The notes: a model not told the origin generated them from the sequence alone. 64,000 bases of DNA from Elymus sibiricus (GCA_039707655.1 CM077664.1:30182781-30246780), one strand, 5' to 3'. Counted from the stretch's first letter, positions 34,099-46,235 are shown. Program-made: numbers and translations.

Positions 34099-34902
34099 TC
34101 AAGTATTGTCATCCTTGGTTTCCAACTCCTCAATCACACATCCATTTTTTCTAATAGATTTAACATAGGTGTTTCTCATCATCACATTTCTAGGCACAAA
34201 ATCAAGAATTTTACTTTTGTGAATAGGTTCCTTAATTATATCAATGAAATTGGGGTGCACGCTAATCATTTTAAGATCCTCATTTCCCTTACTAGAAGTA
34301 GCACCATTGGTTTTAGGAACATACATGAACTTGCAATTTTTATTGGGAGGAGTTCTATCAATATTCTTAATGGAGGAAAAAGCCGAGCCCAAATTATTAA
34401 TAATTTCTTCTATCTTATCAATTCTAGCGGGGCTTTGTTCTATTCTTTCATTAACTACCTGTTCCTTTTCCTTTAATGTTTTCAATGCGATTCCTACCTT
34501 AGAACCAAATTGAGTGATATGATTATGTAATTTTTTATCTAAATTCTCAAGATGTTCAATAGTAGGCATTTTACTTTCAATAGCTTCTAACCTTTGCATA
34601 ACATGTTTCGAAGTCAAAGTTGTTTCATTAACAGTGATAGGTGGTGATCCCACTAAATTTCCCATAGCATTGAAAGCATCCATAGAGGGACATATCAAGA
34701 AATTTCCTCCGGTAATAGTATCAAGTACAAATCTAGACCAAGTAGTAATGCCCACATAAAAATTGCGAAGAAGGATGGTGGTGGATTGCTTACGAGCATC
34801 ACAGATCCTATACCAAGCATCTTTTAAATTCTCTCCTCCCCTTTGTTTAAAATTAAGCACTTCATTTTCAGGGGTAATAGTAACGAGCGAAGAACTACCA
34901 AT
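34099..34902 (-). pseudogene. E1 gag-like protein, start codon lost
   Basis: The frame is open for about 268 codons to TGA 34101-34099. The E0 copy starts with ATG at the matching place; here the codon is ATT (34902-34900), so the natural start is gone, although the frame stays open upstream. Visible blocks: SLVTITPENEVLNF, GGENLKDAWYRICD, RFVLDTITGGNFLICPSMDA, then a coiled-coil-like middle (MQRLEAIESKMPTIEHLENL) and a charged end ELETKDDNT. The block around FYVGITTW...LDTITGGNF resembles the end of the Athila gag domain in E2. It would bind RNA and assemble particles; no protease or polymerase follows. Confidence 0.7.
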
Positions 34903-35070
34903 AATGATAAGATGAGCAAACAAGAAAAAGGCAAACGGAAAATATTTTTGTATTTTTGTAAAAACTTATTAGAAGTGGGGGAGATGAAAACGAGAGGCAA
35001 AGGCAAATAAAATAAATGCAAGGAGATGAAAGTTTTATGTGTAGGTACTTGATAGATGTTGATGATGTCT

Positions 35071-35087
35071 CCCCGGCAACGGCGCCA
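35071..35087 (-). other. E1 primer-binding site (tRNA-Asp type)
   Basis: Minus strand TGGCGCCGTTGCCGGGG, complementary to the 3' end of aspartate tRNA, the primer used by Athila-lineage elements. It lies 11 bases inside the LTR edge. Confidence 0.88.
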
Positions 35088-35098
35088 GAAATTCTTCC

Positions 35099-36494
35099 TG
35101 CTACTTGTGAGCTGCGTTGGTAATTCCCTGAAAAGGAAGGGAGATGCAGTACAATAGAGATAAGTATTTCCCTCAGTTATGAAACCATGGTTATCAATCC
35201 AGTAGGAGAATCACGCAACACCTCGTTAACAGTACCTGCACACAAAACAACAAATCCTTGCACCCAGCGCAAACAAGGGGTTGTCAATCCCTTGGCGGTT
35301 AATTACAAGATTAAATTGTATGGTGATAGATAGATAGATTGAACTAAAATATAAAATAAAATAAATAAAGTAAAAGTGCAGCAAGGTATTTTTAGGATTT
35401 TAATATATGATTTGGATAGACCCGGGGCCATAGTTTTCACTAGAGGCTTCTCTCATGAAAATAGCATACGGTGGGTAAACAAATTACTGTTGGGCAATTG
35501 ATAGAAAAGAAAATAATCATGACGATATCCAAGGCAATGATCATGTATATAGGCATCACGTCCGAGACAAGTAGACCGACTCCTGCCTGTATCTACTACT
35601 ATTACTCCACACATCGACCGCTATCCAGCATGCATCTAGTGTATTAAGTTCGTAAAGAACGGAGTAACGCCTTAAGCAAGATGACATGATGTAGACAAAG
35701 TAAACTCACGCATGAATAAACCACATCTTTTTACCCTTAATAGCAACGATACATACGTGTCATGTCCCTTTCTGTCACTGGGATTGAGCACCGCAAGATC
35801 GAACCCATTACAAAGCACCTCTCCCATTGCAAGATAAATCAATCTAGTTGGCCAAACCAAATCAATAAATCGGAGAGAAATACGAATCTATAATAATCAT
35901 GCATAAAAGAGTTTAGAAAAGACTCAAATAATATTCATGGATAATCTGATCATAAACTCACAATTCATCGGATCCCAACAAACACACCGCAAAAAGTGAT
36001 TACATCGGATAAAACTCCAAGAACATAGAGGAGAACATTGTATTGAAGATCAAAAAGAGAGAAGAAGCCATCTAGCTACTAACTATGGACCCGAAGGTCT
36101 ATGGTAAACTACTCACGCATCATCGGAAGGGGCAGCAAGGATGATGTAGAGCCCCTCCGTGATCGATTCCCCCTCTGGCAGAGTACCGGAAAAGGCCTCC
36201 ATATGGGATCTCTCAAGAACAGGAACTTGCGGCAGCGGAAAAAGTATTTCGTGGACTCCTTTGTTTGTTTCCCGATTTTAGAGAATTTATAGTGGTGGAA
36301 TTAGGTCAAAAGGGGCAGAGATGGCCCCACGAGGCACCAGGGCGCACCTGCCCCCCCCCCCCATGCGCGCTCTGGTGGCTCGTGGCACCTTTTCTAGCTT
36401 CTGGCCTCCTCCCAAAGCTTCTAGTGTCTCTTATGTCCAGAAAAAAATCTCCAAAAAGTTTCATGGCATTTGGACTTCGTTTGGTACTGATATT
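35099..36494 (-). repeat. E1 5' LTR, main part (split by E2)
   Basis: Matches 30077-31632 until ATATT at 36490-36494, then E2 begins. The LTR resumes at 43081 after the second ATATT. Confidence 0.92.
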
Positions 36495-37050
36495 TGATAC
36501 GTCTCCAACGTATCTATAATTTTGGATTGTTCCATGCTGTTATATTATTAATCTTGGATGTTTTTATATGCATTTACAGCAATTATATATCATTTTTGGA
36601 GACTAACCTATTAACTTAGTGCCCAGTGCCAGTTGCTGTTTTCTGCCCTGTTTTTGTTTTACAGAAAATCAATACCAAATGAAGTCCAAATGCCACGAAA
36701 CTTTTTGGAGATTTTTTTCTGGACAAGATAAACACTAGAAGCTTCGGGAGAAGAGCAGACACCAGAGGAGGTGGCCACGAGCCACAAGGGCGCGCCTAGG
36801 GGGCAGGCGTGCCCTGGTGCCTCATGGGCCCACCTCAGCTCCATTTGACCTAATTCCACCACTATAAATTCAGGAAAAATTAGAAACTCTTAGGGGAGTC
36901 CACGAAATACTTTTTCCGCTGCCGCAAGTTTCTGTTCTTGAGAGATCCCATCTGGAGGCCTTCTCCGGTACTCCGTCGGAGGGGGAATCGATCACAGAGG
37001 GGCTTTACATCAACCTTGCTACCCTTCCGATGATGCGTGAGTAGTTTACC
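36495..37050 (+). repeat. E2 5' LTR, truncated
   Basis: Starts TGATACGTCTCCAACG and follows the E0 LTR to GTAGTTTACC at 37050, where gag sequence starts abruptly. About 1 kb of LTR is lost. Confidence 0.88.
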
Positions 37051-37055
37051 AAGAT

Positions 37056-38917
37056 GTGGATAATGATATTGTGAAATTAAAATTAGTCCCATTCTCATTA
37101 CGGGATCGTGCAAAAATTTGGTTTTCATCTTTACCACGAAATAGTATCGATTCTTGGGATAGGTGTAAAGATGCTTTTATTACTAAGTATTTTCCTCCCG
37201 CGAAAATTATTTCTCTTAGAAATCAAATTATGAATTTCAAGCAACTTGATCATGAACATGTTGCCCAATCTTGGGAGAGGATGAAATTAATGATAAGAAA
37301 TTGCCCTACTCATGGTTTAAATTTATGGATGATCATACAAAAAATTTATGCGGGATTGAATTTTGTTTCTAGAAATCTTTTAGATTCCGCCGCGGGTGGT
37401 ACTTTTATGGAAATTACTTTGGGGAAAGCAACTAAATTGCTTGATAATATTATGGCAAATTATTCACAATGGCATACTGAAAGAACACCTACTAGTAAAA
37501 AAGTGAATTCTATTGAAGAAATTAGTACTTTGAGTGATAAAGTTGATGCGCTTATGAAATTGGTTGCTAGTAAAAATACTCATTTTGATCCTAATAATGT
37601 GCCATTGTCCACTTTGATTGAGCAAAATAATGATCCTGTAGATGTGAATTTTGTCTTGCGAAACAATTTCAATAATAATGCTTATAGAGGTAATTTCAAT
37701 GCTAGGCCGTTTCCTGCAAATTCCTCTAATAATTATGGCAATCCTTATTGTAATTCCTATAATAATAATAATAGGATGCCCTCTGATCTTGAAAGTAATA
37801 TTAAAGAATTTATTAATGCTCAAAAAGTTTTTAACACTACGATAGAAGAAAAATTGAGTAAACTTGATGATATGTCTAGGAGCATTGATAGAATTATTCA
37901 TGATGTGGAAAATCTTAAGACTAAAATTTTGCCACCCAAAATTGATATTAATGAATCAATTAAAGCTTTATATGTCTCCATGGATGAGAGTAAGAAAAGA
38001 ACCTCCATGCTAAAAGTTAAATGAGATTTTTTAGAAAAAGCGATTCCTCCCGGTTTTTATCGTAGTAATGATGAAGATATTAAAATGATTGGTGTTTCAT
38101 CTATTGATTCTTTGTTTAGCAATATAAAACTTGATGAAAAGGGGACTGAAGAAGAGTCAACTTTAGCTAGTAGGCGTTCCCATAATTCGGAGGGTGAAAA
38201 TCTTAATGAAAAAATTGCTAAAAGTGGGTTTGGAGAGGTAAAAACTTTAAATAGCGATGTGCCAACTCTCTTGGATTACAAAGATTTTAATTATGATAAT
38301 TGTTCTTTGATTGAGTGCATTTCTTTGTTACAATCAATGTTAAATTCACCCAACGCTTATGAGCAAAACAAGGCTTTTACTAAACACATCGTGGAAGCAA
38401 TGATGAAGGCGTTAGAAGAAAAGTTAGAACTAGAAATTTCAATTCCTAGAAAATTATATGATGAATGGGAACCCACCATTAAAGTTAAATTTAAAAATTA
38501 TGAGTGCAATGCTTTATGTGATTTGGGTGCTAGCGTTTCCACAATTCCAAAAATTTACGTGATGTGCTAGGTTTCACCAATATAGATGAATGTTCTCTTA
38601 ATTTGCACTTGGCGGATTCTACTATTAAAAAGCCTTTGGGTAGAATTAATGATGTTCTTATTCTTGCTAATAGGAACTATGTGCCCGTTGATTTTATTGT
38701 ACTTGACATTGAATGCAATTCTTCTTGCCCAATAATACTTGGTAGACCGTTCCTACGAACCATAGGTGCCGTTATTGACATGAAAGAAGGGAATATAAAA
38801 TTTCAATTTCCATTAAAAAAGGGTATGGAACATTTCCCTCGGAATAAAATTAAAGCACCATATGAATCCATCATGAGGGCCACTTATGGAATCAACTTGA
38901 AAGATGACAATACTTGA
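37056..38917 (+). pseudogene. E2 gag-protease, 5'-truncated with two breaks
   Basis: The first part (to TGA 38022-38024) is a retrotransposon gag domain: LKLVPFSLRDRAKIWFSSLP, SWDRCKDAFITKYFP, ERMKLMIRNCPTHG, then an Asn-rich linker. In the same frame after the TGA the protein continues (38025-38570), with the retropepsin turn CDLGASVSTIP near 38513-38545. A 1-bp loss in an A run at about 38550 shifts to the next frame (38564-38917), which holds the second protease hallmark CPIILGRPFLRT and ends INLKDDNT. The DLGAS active-site form is usual in Athila-type elements. No polymerase follows. The gag start was lost in the deletion at 37050. Confidence 0.85.
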
Positions 38918-41429
38918 AACTATGCATTATGCCTAGATAGGGGCATAAAACAATAGCGCTTGTTGGGGGGCAACCCAATGAATAAAATAATTTTTTTGTG
39001 TTATTGTGTGTTTTCACAATTATGCTACTGGTATTATTGTGTTTTTGTGTTTTTAATTAGTGTTTGTGCCAAGTAAAGCCTTTAGGATGATTTGGAAGAT
39101 AGTATAATTGATGCTATTTGGAAAACAGAAAGTTTTGCGTCCAGTGCCCGAATTTTGTTTCTGTACTAGAGCGTCAGAAAAATCTGAAATTTTTACACAG
39201 TATTGGTATATGAATTTCCCACATTTTCCTAATTTTTCAGAATTTTTGAAGTTACAGAAGGATGGATTTTAAATAGATCTCTGCAGACTGTTCTGTTTTT
39301 GACAGATTCTGTTTTTGATGCATTGCTTGCTTGTTTTGATGTAACTATGGATTTTATCGGGGGGTATAAGCCATGGAGAAGTTATAATATAGTAGGTATA
39401 ATGCAAAAATAAAATATGAATGGGTTTGCAACAGTACTTAAAGTAGTGATTTATTTTGTTATACTAACGGATCTCACGAAGGTTTTGTTGAGTTTTGTGT
39501 GATTGAAGTTTTCAAGTTTTGGGTGAGATCACGATGGATGAAGGAATAAGGAGTAGCAAGAGCCAAAGGTTGGGGATGCCTGAGGCACCCCAAGGTAATA
39601 TTCAAGGAAGACTCAAGCGTCTAAGCTTGGGGATGCCCCGGAAGGCATCCCCTCTTTCTTCTACCAACCATCGGTAATTTTACTTGGAGCTATATTTTTA
39701 TTCATCACATGATATGTGTTTTGCTTGGAGCGTCTTGTATTATATGAGTCTTTGCTTTGTTTTATTTTTAGTTTGTCACAATCATCTTTGCTGAACACAC
39801 CTATTTTGAGAGAGCCACACGTTCATCATCATTTGATAGAATCCTCTATGTGCTTCACTTAAATTTTTTGAGCTAGGCAGTTGCTCTAGTGCTTCACTTC
39901 AATCTTTTTGAGCCCGGTGGTGGCTATATTTTGAAGAAATAAACTCTCATGCTTCACTTATATTATTTTGAGAGTTGATAAGATTAAAAATTTGAAGAAA
40001 CGAATTCTCATGCTTCACTTATATTATTTTGAGAATTGATAAGATTGAAATTTTGAAGAAATATTTGCACTCTCATGCTTCACTTAATTCTTTTTGAGAG
40101 TTGATAATAGTAACGGTAATTTGCACAAGATATGAATTTGTTCCCAAAGTGATGAATATTCAAGAGGGGTATAATAAAAACTTTCATATAGATCATTGGA
40201 TATGATAAGTGTGATTCCTTGCAATAGTTTTGCGATATGGAAATGATAATATGTGAGTCATGTTAGTGAGTAATTGTGATTTAGTAAGAATATTAGTGTT
40301 AAGGTTTGTGATTCCCTATGCATGCACATCAAGTCAATAGTTATGCACAGAAATTATATCCTACTTATGGTGCATTATTCGGTGTTAGTTATGTTTAATG
40401 CATGTTTATGACCGTTTTCGTTTTTTGGTTGGTTGCTTCTCAATCTATTTGCTAGCCTTCATTTGTACTAAGCGGAAATACTGCTTGTGCATCCAAAATC
40501 CTTAAACCCAAGTTGTGTCAAATGAGTCCACTATATCTACCTATATGCGGTATTTCAATGCCGTTCCAAGTAAATTTGCGTGTGCCAACTCTAATTTTCA
40601 AAATAATTTTTCCGTTTTGTGTGCCCGTACCGCTCATGAAGCGGTAGGGGGTGGCCATTATTTTCCATGCTAGGTGTGTTATTCTCATGATGAGTGTTTA
40701 TTCACTTGTCATTGCACGAGAGAATGGTTGGTAATAGGGATGCCCAGTCCCACAATGAAATCAAAAATTAATAACAACAAAATTCCTTGGAAGTGTTGCT
40801 ATGGAGGGCACCCGTGGATACGGCTAGCCATGGATTGTGAAAGAATGGGGGAAAGGAAATAAACTTTACTTTCTGTTTGGGAACCGCCTATGATGTGTCT
40901 AGCATGGAAAATATTGGGAATTTTCGGTCGTTTTCATTGACAGGAAAAGCATGCCTCTCAAAATATTTTATGTCTTTAATTTCAGCCTTGAGCTCTGGCA
41001 CATTTGACAAATCTCTGCTTCCCTCTGCGAAGGGCCTATCTATTTACTTTTATGCAATTTTTATTTTAATTTGAGTCTCCATCTTCTCTTATAAAGCACC
41101 AACTAGAGAGCACTATTGTCATACTTGTGCATTGGATGTATCAAATATTTGAGTGTGTTTCATGAATGGATCAATGATTGAGCATAATGGGCTAGGGATA
41201 ACTTTCTTTAGCATTGATATTTTGAAAGACATGGCTGCTTGTTGGCATGCTTGAGTATTTATATCTTCATGTCAAATTATAGACTATTGCTTTGAATCAT
41301 TCAAGTCCAATGTCCATGCTATAAAAGAAAAGAATATGTGATGAATATGATAGGCAGCATTCCACATCAAAAATTCTGTGTTTATCATTTACCTACTCGA
41401 GGACAAGCAGGAATTAAACTTGGGGATGC
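38918..41429 (+). other. E2 3' non-coding region
   Basis: About 2.5 kb without genes. Holds a TTGGG...CCCAA hairpin just after the stop (near 38965), paired hairpins (39570-39593, 39629-39652), five TGCTTCACTT units (39851-40086) and the polypurine tract with CTTGGGGATGC at 41419-41429. Confidence 0.75.
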
Positions 41430-43075
41430 TGATACATCTCCAATGTATCTATAATTTTTGATTTTTCCATGCTGTTAAATTATCAATCTTGGATGTTTTT
41501 ATATGCATTTACAGCAATTGTATATCATTTTTGGAGACTAACCTATTAACGTAGTGCCTAGTGCCAGTTGCTGTTTTCTGCCCTGTTTTTGTTTTACAGA
41601 AAATCAAAACCAAACGAAGTCCAAATGCCATGAAACTTTTTGGAGATTTTTTTCTGGACAAGATAAACACTAGAAGCTTCGGGAAAAGACCAGACGCCAG
41701 AGGAGGTGGCCACGAGCCACAAGGGCGCGCCTGGGGGGGGCAGGCGCGCCCTGGTGCCTCATGGGCCCACCTCAGCTCCGTTTGACCTAATTCCACCACT
41801 ATAAATTCAGGAAAAATCAAAAGCCCTTAGGGGAGTCCACGAAATACTTTTTCCGCCGCCGCAAGTTTCTGTTCTCGAGAGATCCCATCTGGAGGCCTTC
41901 TCCGGTACTCCGCCGGATGGGGAATCGATCACGGAGGGGCTCTACATCAACCTTGTTGCCCTTCCGATGATGCGTGAGTAGTTTACCACATACCTTCGGG
42001 TCCATAGTTAGTTGCTAGATGGCTTCTTCTCTCTTTTTGATCTTCAATACAATGTTCTCCTCAATGTTCTTGGAGTTCTATCCGATGTAATCACTTTTTG
42101 CGGTGTGTTTGTTGGGATCCGATGAATTGTGAGTTTATGATCAGATTATCCATGAATATTATTTGAGTCTTCTCTGATCTCTTTTATGCATGACTATTAT
42201 AGCTTCGTATTTCTTCTCCGATCTATTGATTTGGTTTGGCCAACTAGATTGATTTATCTTGCCGTGGGAAGAGGTGCTTTGTAATGGGTTCGATCTTGCG
42301 GTGCTCAATCCCAGTGACAGAAAGGGACATGACACGTATGTATTGTTGCTATTAAGGGTAAAAAGATGGGGCTTATTCATGTGTGAGTTTATCTTGTCTA
42401 CATCATGTCATCGTTCTTAAGGCGTTACTCCGTTATTTATGGACTTAATACACTAGATGCATGCTGGTTAGCGGTCGATGTGTGGAGTAATAGTAGTAGA
42501 TGCAGGCAGAAGTCGGTCTACTTGTCTCGGACGTGATGCCTATATACATGATCATTGCCTTGGATATCGTCATGATTATTTGCTTTTCTATCAATTTCCC
42601 AACAGTAATTTTTCTACCCACCGTATGCTATTTTCTCGAGAGAAGCCTCTAGTGAAAACTGTGGCCCCCGGGTCTATCTAAATCATATTACTAAAACCCT
42701 AAAAATATTGCTGCCATTTTCTTTTATTTATTTTATTTTGTATTTTTGTTTCAATCTATCTATCTATCACATACAATTAAATCTTGCAATTGACTAAAAG
42801 GAAAATTTGGGAAAAGGAACCCATTGTATGGGAAATACTTCAAGAAGTTATGCGGGGACATCCTGTACTGTTAAACCGCCGAGGGATTGACAACCACTCG
42901 TTTGCATTGGGTGCAAGGATTTGTTGTTTGTGTGCAGGTGCTGCTAACGAGGTGTTGCGTGATTCTCCTACTGGTTCGATAACCTTTGTTTCATAACTGA
43001 GGGAAATAATTATCTCTACTCTGTTGCATCATCCCTACTCTTCGGGGAAAATACCAACGCAAGCTACAAGTAGCA
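41430..43075 (+). repeat. E2 3' LTR with an 82-bp insertion
   Basis: 1646 bp, about 90 bp longer than its relatives because of extra sequence at 42792-42873. Contains a perfect 12-bp inverted repeat, AGGGCGCGCCTG (41722-41733) and CAGGCGCGCCCT (41741-41752), around a G run. Confidence 0.9.
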
Positions 43076-43080
43076 ATATT

Positions 43081-43245
43081 CTGGAAAACCAAAAGCAGGC
43101 AAAAAACAACAACTGGCACTGGGCACTAAGTTAATAGGTTAGTCCAAAAAAATGATATATAATTGATGTAAATGTATATAAAAACATCCAAGATTGATAA
43201 TATAATAGCATGGAATAAATCAAAAATTATAGATACGTTGGAGAC
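43081..43245 (-). repeat. E1 5' LTR, middle fragment between E2 and E3
   Basis: 165 bp that continue the E1 LTR after the E2 insertion and end in GAGAC (43241-43245), the target of E3. The last 6 bp of the LTR are at 50816-50821. Confidence 0.9.
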
Positions 43246-44766
43246 TGATACGTCTCCGTCGTATCTATAATTTTTGATTGTTTCATGCCAATATTCTACA
43301 ACTTTCACATATTTTTGGCCACATTTTATATTATTTTTGGGACTAACATATTGATCCAGTGCCTAGTGCCAGTTCCAGTTTGTTGCATGTTTTTTGTTTC
43401 ACAGAATATCCATATCAAACGAAGTCCAAATGCAATAAAATTTTACGAAGAATTATTTTGCAATATATGTGATTTTTGGGAGGTGGAATCAACGAATGGC
43501 GGTGCTCGTGGGCCCCACGAGGCATCAGGGCGCTCCAGGGGGGTCCGACGCGCCGTGGTGCCTCGTGATACCCTCGTAGGTCGGTTGGTGCCCTTCTTCG
43601 GCCGCGAGGAAGTTAATATACGAAAAAAAATCCTGTTAAAATTTCAGTGCAATCGGAGTTATGGATCTCCGGGAATTTAGGAAACGGTGAAAGACCAGAA
43701 AACAGGATCGTGAAACAGAAGAGAACAGAGAGAGAGATCCAATCTAGGAGGGGCTCCTGCCCCTCTGCCGCCATGGCAGCCATGGACCAAAGGGGAAGCT
43801 CTCCTCCCATCTAGGGGGGAGGCCAAGGAAGAAGAAGGAGGAGGGGGGCTCTCTCCCCCTCTCTCCCGGTGGCGCCGGAACGCCGCCGGGGCAATCATCG
43901 TGACGGCGATCTACACCAACAACTTCGCCGCTGTCACCACCAACTCTCTCCCCCTCTATGCAGTGGTGTAACACCTCTTCTCCCCGCTATAATCTCTATT
44001 TAAACATGGTGCTTAATGCTACATATTATTATCCAATGATTTGTGGCCATCCTATGATGTTTGAGTAGATTCTTTTTGTCCTATGGGTTGATTGATGATC
44101 GTGATTGGTTTGAGTTGTACATTTTATTTTAGTGCTTTCCTATGGTGCCTTCCGTGCCGCGCACATGTGGGGGATTCCCGCTGTAGGGTTTGCAATACGT
44201 TCATAATTCTCTTATGGTGGGCGGCTAGAGTGACAGAAGCTTACACCCGAGTAAGGGGGTTGTTGTGTATGGGAGTAAAAGGGACTTGATACTTAATGCT
44301 ATGGTTGGGTTTTACCTTAATGATCTTTGGTAGTTGCGAATGCTTGCTAGAGTTCCAATCATAAGTGCATATGATCCAAGTACGGAAAGTATGTTAGCTC
44401 ATGCCTCTCCCTCATATAAAATTGCAATAATGATTACTGATCTAATTATCGATTGGCTAGGGACAAATCATTCTCTTGTGTTACAAAAGCTTTCTACTAA
44501 ACAACTAAATTTTATTATCTTACAAATTACTCGTAGTTTTATTCTCGCAAAGTACTTCTAGTTTTATTCTTGCAAACCTATCCTATCACCTACAAAATAG
44601 TTTCATACTTCTTCTAGGTAAAGCGAATGTTAACTGCGCGTAGAGTTGTATCGGTGGTCGATAGAACTTGAAGGGAATATTTATTCTACCTTTAGCTCCT
44701 CGTTGGGTTCGACACTTTTATTTATCAAAAAAGCTACAATTGATCCCCTATACTTGTGGGTTATCA
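43246..44766 (+). repeat. E3 5' LTR
   Basis: 1521 bp. Contains a GC-rich inverted repeat (43516-43567) that has lost several G/C bases compared with the 3' LTR copy at 49559-49610. Confidence 0.92.
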
Positions 44767-44777
44767 AGACCTTTTTC

Positions 44778-44794
44778 TGGCGCCGTTGTCGGGG
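44778..44794 (+). other. E3 primer-binding site (tRNA-Asp type)
   Basis: TGGCGCCGTTGTCGGGG, one mismatch to the Athila-type site seen in E1. It lies 11 bases after the LTR end. Confidence 0.85.
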
Positions 44795-44886
44795 AGCAAT
44801 AGCGTGAGGTTGATATTCTCGTGTGTGCTTGTTTGCTTTATCACTAAGTAGTTTTTATTTTGTGCCCTTGTTTTCTATCTTTAGTT

Positions 44887-46235
44887 ATGGGTAGGAAACG
44901 TAAAATACCAAAAAAAAAATAGTTGTACCTGCTAAACCAATGGTTGAAGAACCACCCAAAATCTATCATACTGCTGAAGCTTTCTACTTGGATCATCTTC
45001 GATCCCTTTGTGCTCGTGCTGAAAACCCAACTAGCTTAGTTGCGGGAAAATCATTAAATGTGTATGCTCATTTTGTGCGACACCGCTTATCTCAAAACGG
45101 GAAACATTTACGACATCATATTAATAATTTGAATTGATATGCTTGGAATTTATGCGAAATATATGATTTTACTTGTTGTTCTGAAGATCCTAAAAAACAC
45201 CTTTCTTTCCAATGTGAGTTTAAGGATAATGGGATCGTATCTTCTTATGCCAAGGGTGTTTATAATTACTATGATATTGAACAAATTGAAGAATTTGTTG
45301 CTTTTAAGGGTGCTTATGAAATTGCTTCTTTGATTGAAAAGTGTGATGCTACTCTTTACAAGTCTGAAAATTTTGCCATACTTAAATATTGTTATGAAAA
45401 TTATGCTTCTAATGCTTATGTGAAAGAATATATTGAGGACACCTCCGCTGTCCAAGAAGAGACTAATATTTTGCAGGAACCTATGCAAGAAGAAATTGAT
45501 GAAACTGTGAGCTCATTAGATGAAAAAGATGATGAGGAGAGCGAAGAACAAAAGGAGGAAGAGCGGATTGATCACCCGTGCCCACCTTCTGATGAGAGTA
45601 ACTCTTTATCTCATACATTGTTTAAATTCCCTTCGTGCTTACCGAAGGATGAATGCTATGATGATTGCTATGATCCCTTGGATTCGTTTGAAATATCCCT
45701 TTTTGATGAAATTGATGCTTGCTATGCTTGTGGCCATGATGCCAATTTGAATTATGCTTATGAAGATGAACTTGCTATAGTTCCTTATGTTAAACATAAA
45801 ATTGTTGCTATTGCACCCACACATGATAGTCCTATTATCTTTTTGAATTGTCCAAACTACACTATATCGGAGAAGTTTGCTCTTATTAAGGATTATATTG
45901 ATGGGTTACGTTTTACTATTGCACTTGATAATTTTGATGAGTATAATATGCATGTGCTTGCTGCTCCTACTTGCAATTATTATGAGAGAGGAACTACATC
46001 TCAACCTCTCTATGTTTCCAATACAATAAAATTGCAAGAAACTGTTTATGCTATGCATTGGCCTTTACTGGATGTGCATGAATTGTTCTTTTATGACATG
46101 CCGATGCATAGGAAGAGAGTTAGACTTCGTTGTTACATGATTTATATTACTTTGTGCTCACTACTAAATTACAAATCATTGTTAATTAAAATTGGCTTTG
46201 ATGTACCTTGGGATCCGGGTGGATCGATTACTTGA
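44887..46235 (+). pseudogene. E3 protein of unknown function, two breaks
   Basis: ATG at 44887 starts MGRKRKIPKKK; a run of ten A residues (44910-44919) shifts the frame, and the continuing frame reads PAKPMVEEPPKIYHTAEAF. It meets an in-frame TGA at 45135-45137 and then stays open to 46235. Features: basic N-terminus, FVRHRLSQNGKHLRHHINNL, an acidic low-complexity middle (SLDEKDDEESEEQKEEERID), Cys/Tyr-rich stretches (ECYDDCYDPLD, DACYACGHDANLNYAYEDE), and a C-terminal part with FFYDMPMHRKRVRLRCYMI. There is no gag, protease or polymerase motif I recognise. It occupies the gag position, and its length is about 450 codons. Confidence 0.65.

Larger units (their letters stand above)
36495..43075 (+). 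mobile_element. E2: Athila-lineage gypsy element with gag-protease, 5' part deleted
   Basis: Flanked by ATATT (36490-36494, 43076-43080). The 5' LTR is cut short at about 37050 and joined directly to the middle of gag, so primer-binding site, leader and N-terminal gag are missing. 3' LTR 41430-43075. Gag-protease 37056-38917 with two breaks. No reverse transcriptase or integrase. The 3' non-coding region is like those of E0, E1 and E3. Confidence 0.9.

Noticed and set aside
37464..37901. 145-codon minus-strand frame
   Set aside because: Shadow of the E2 gag frame with Ile/Asn-rich composition from AT-rich codons.
45639..45824. Minus-strand frame opposite the E3 protein
   Set aside because: Shadow of the acidic plus-strand frame; Ile-rich composition only.
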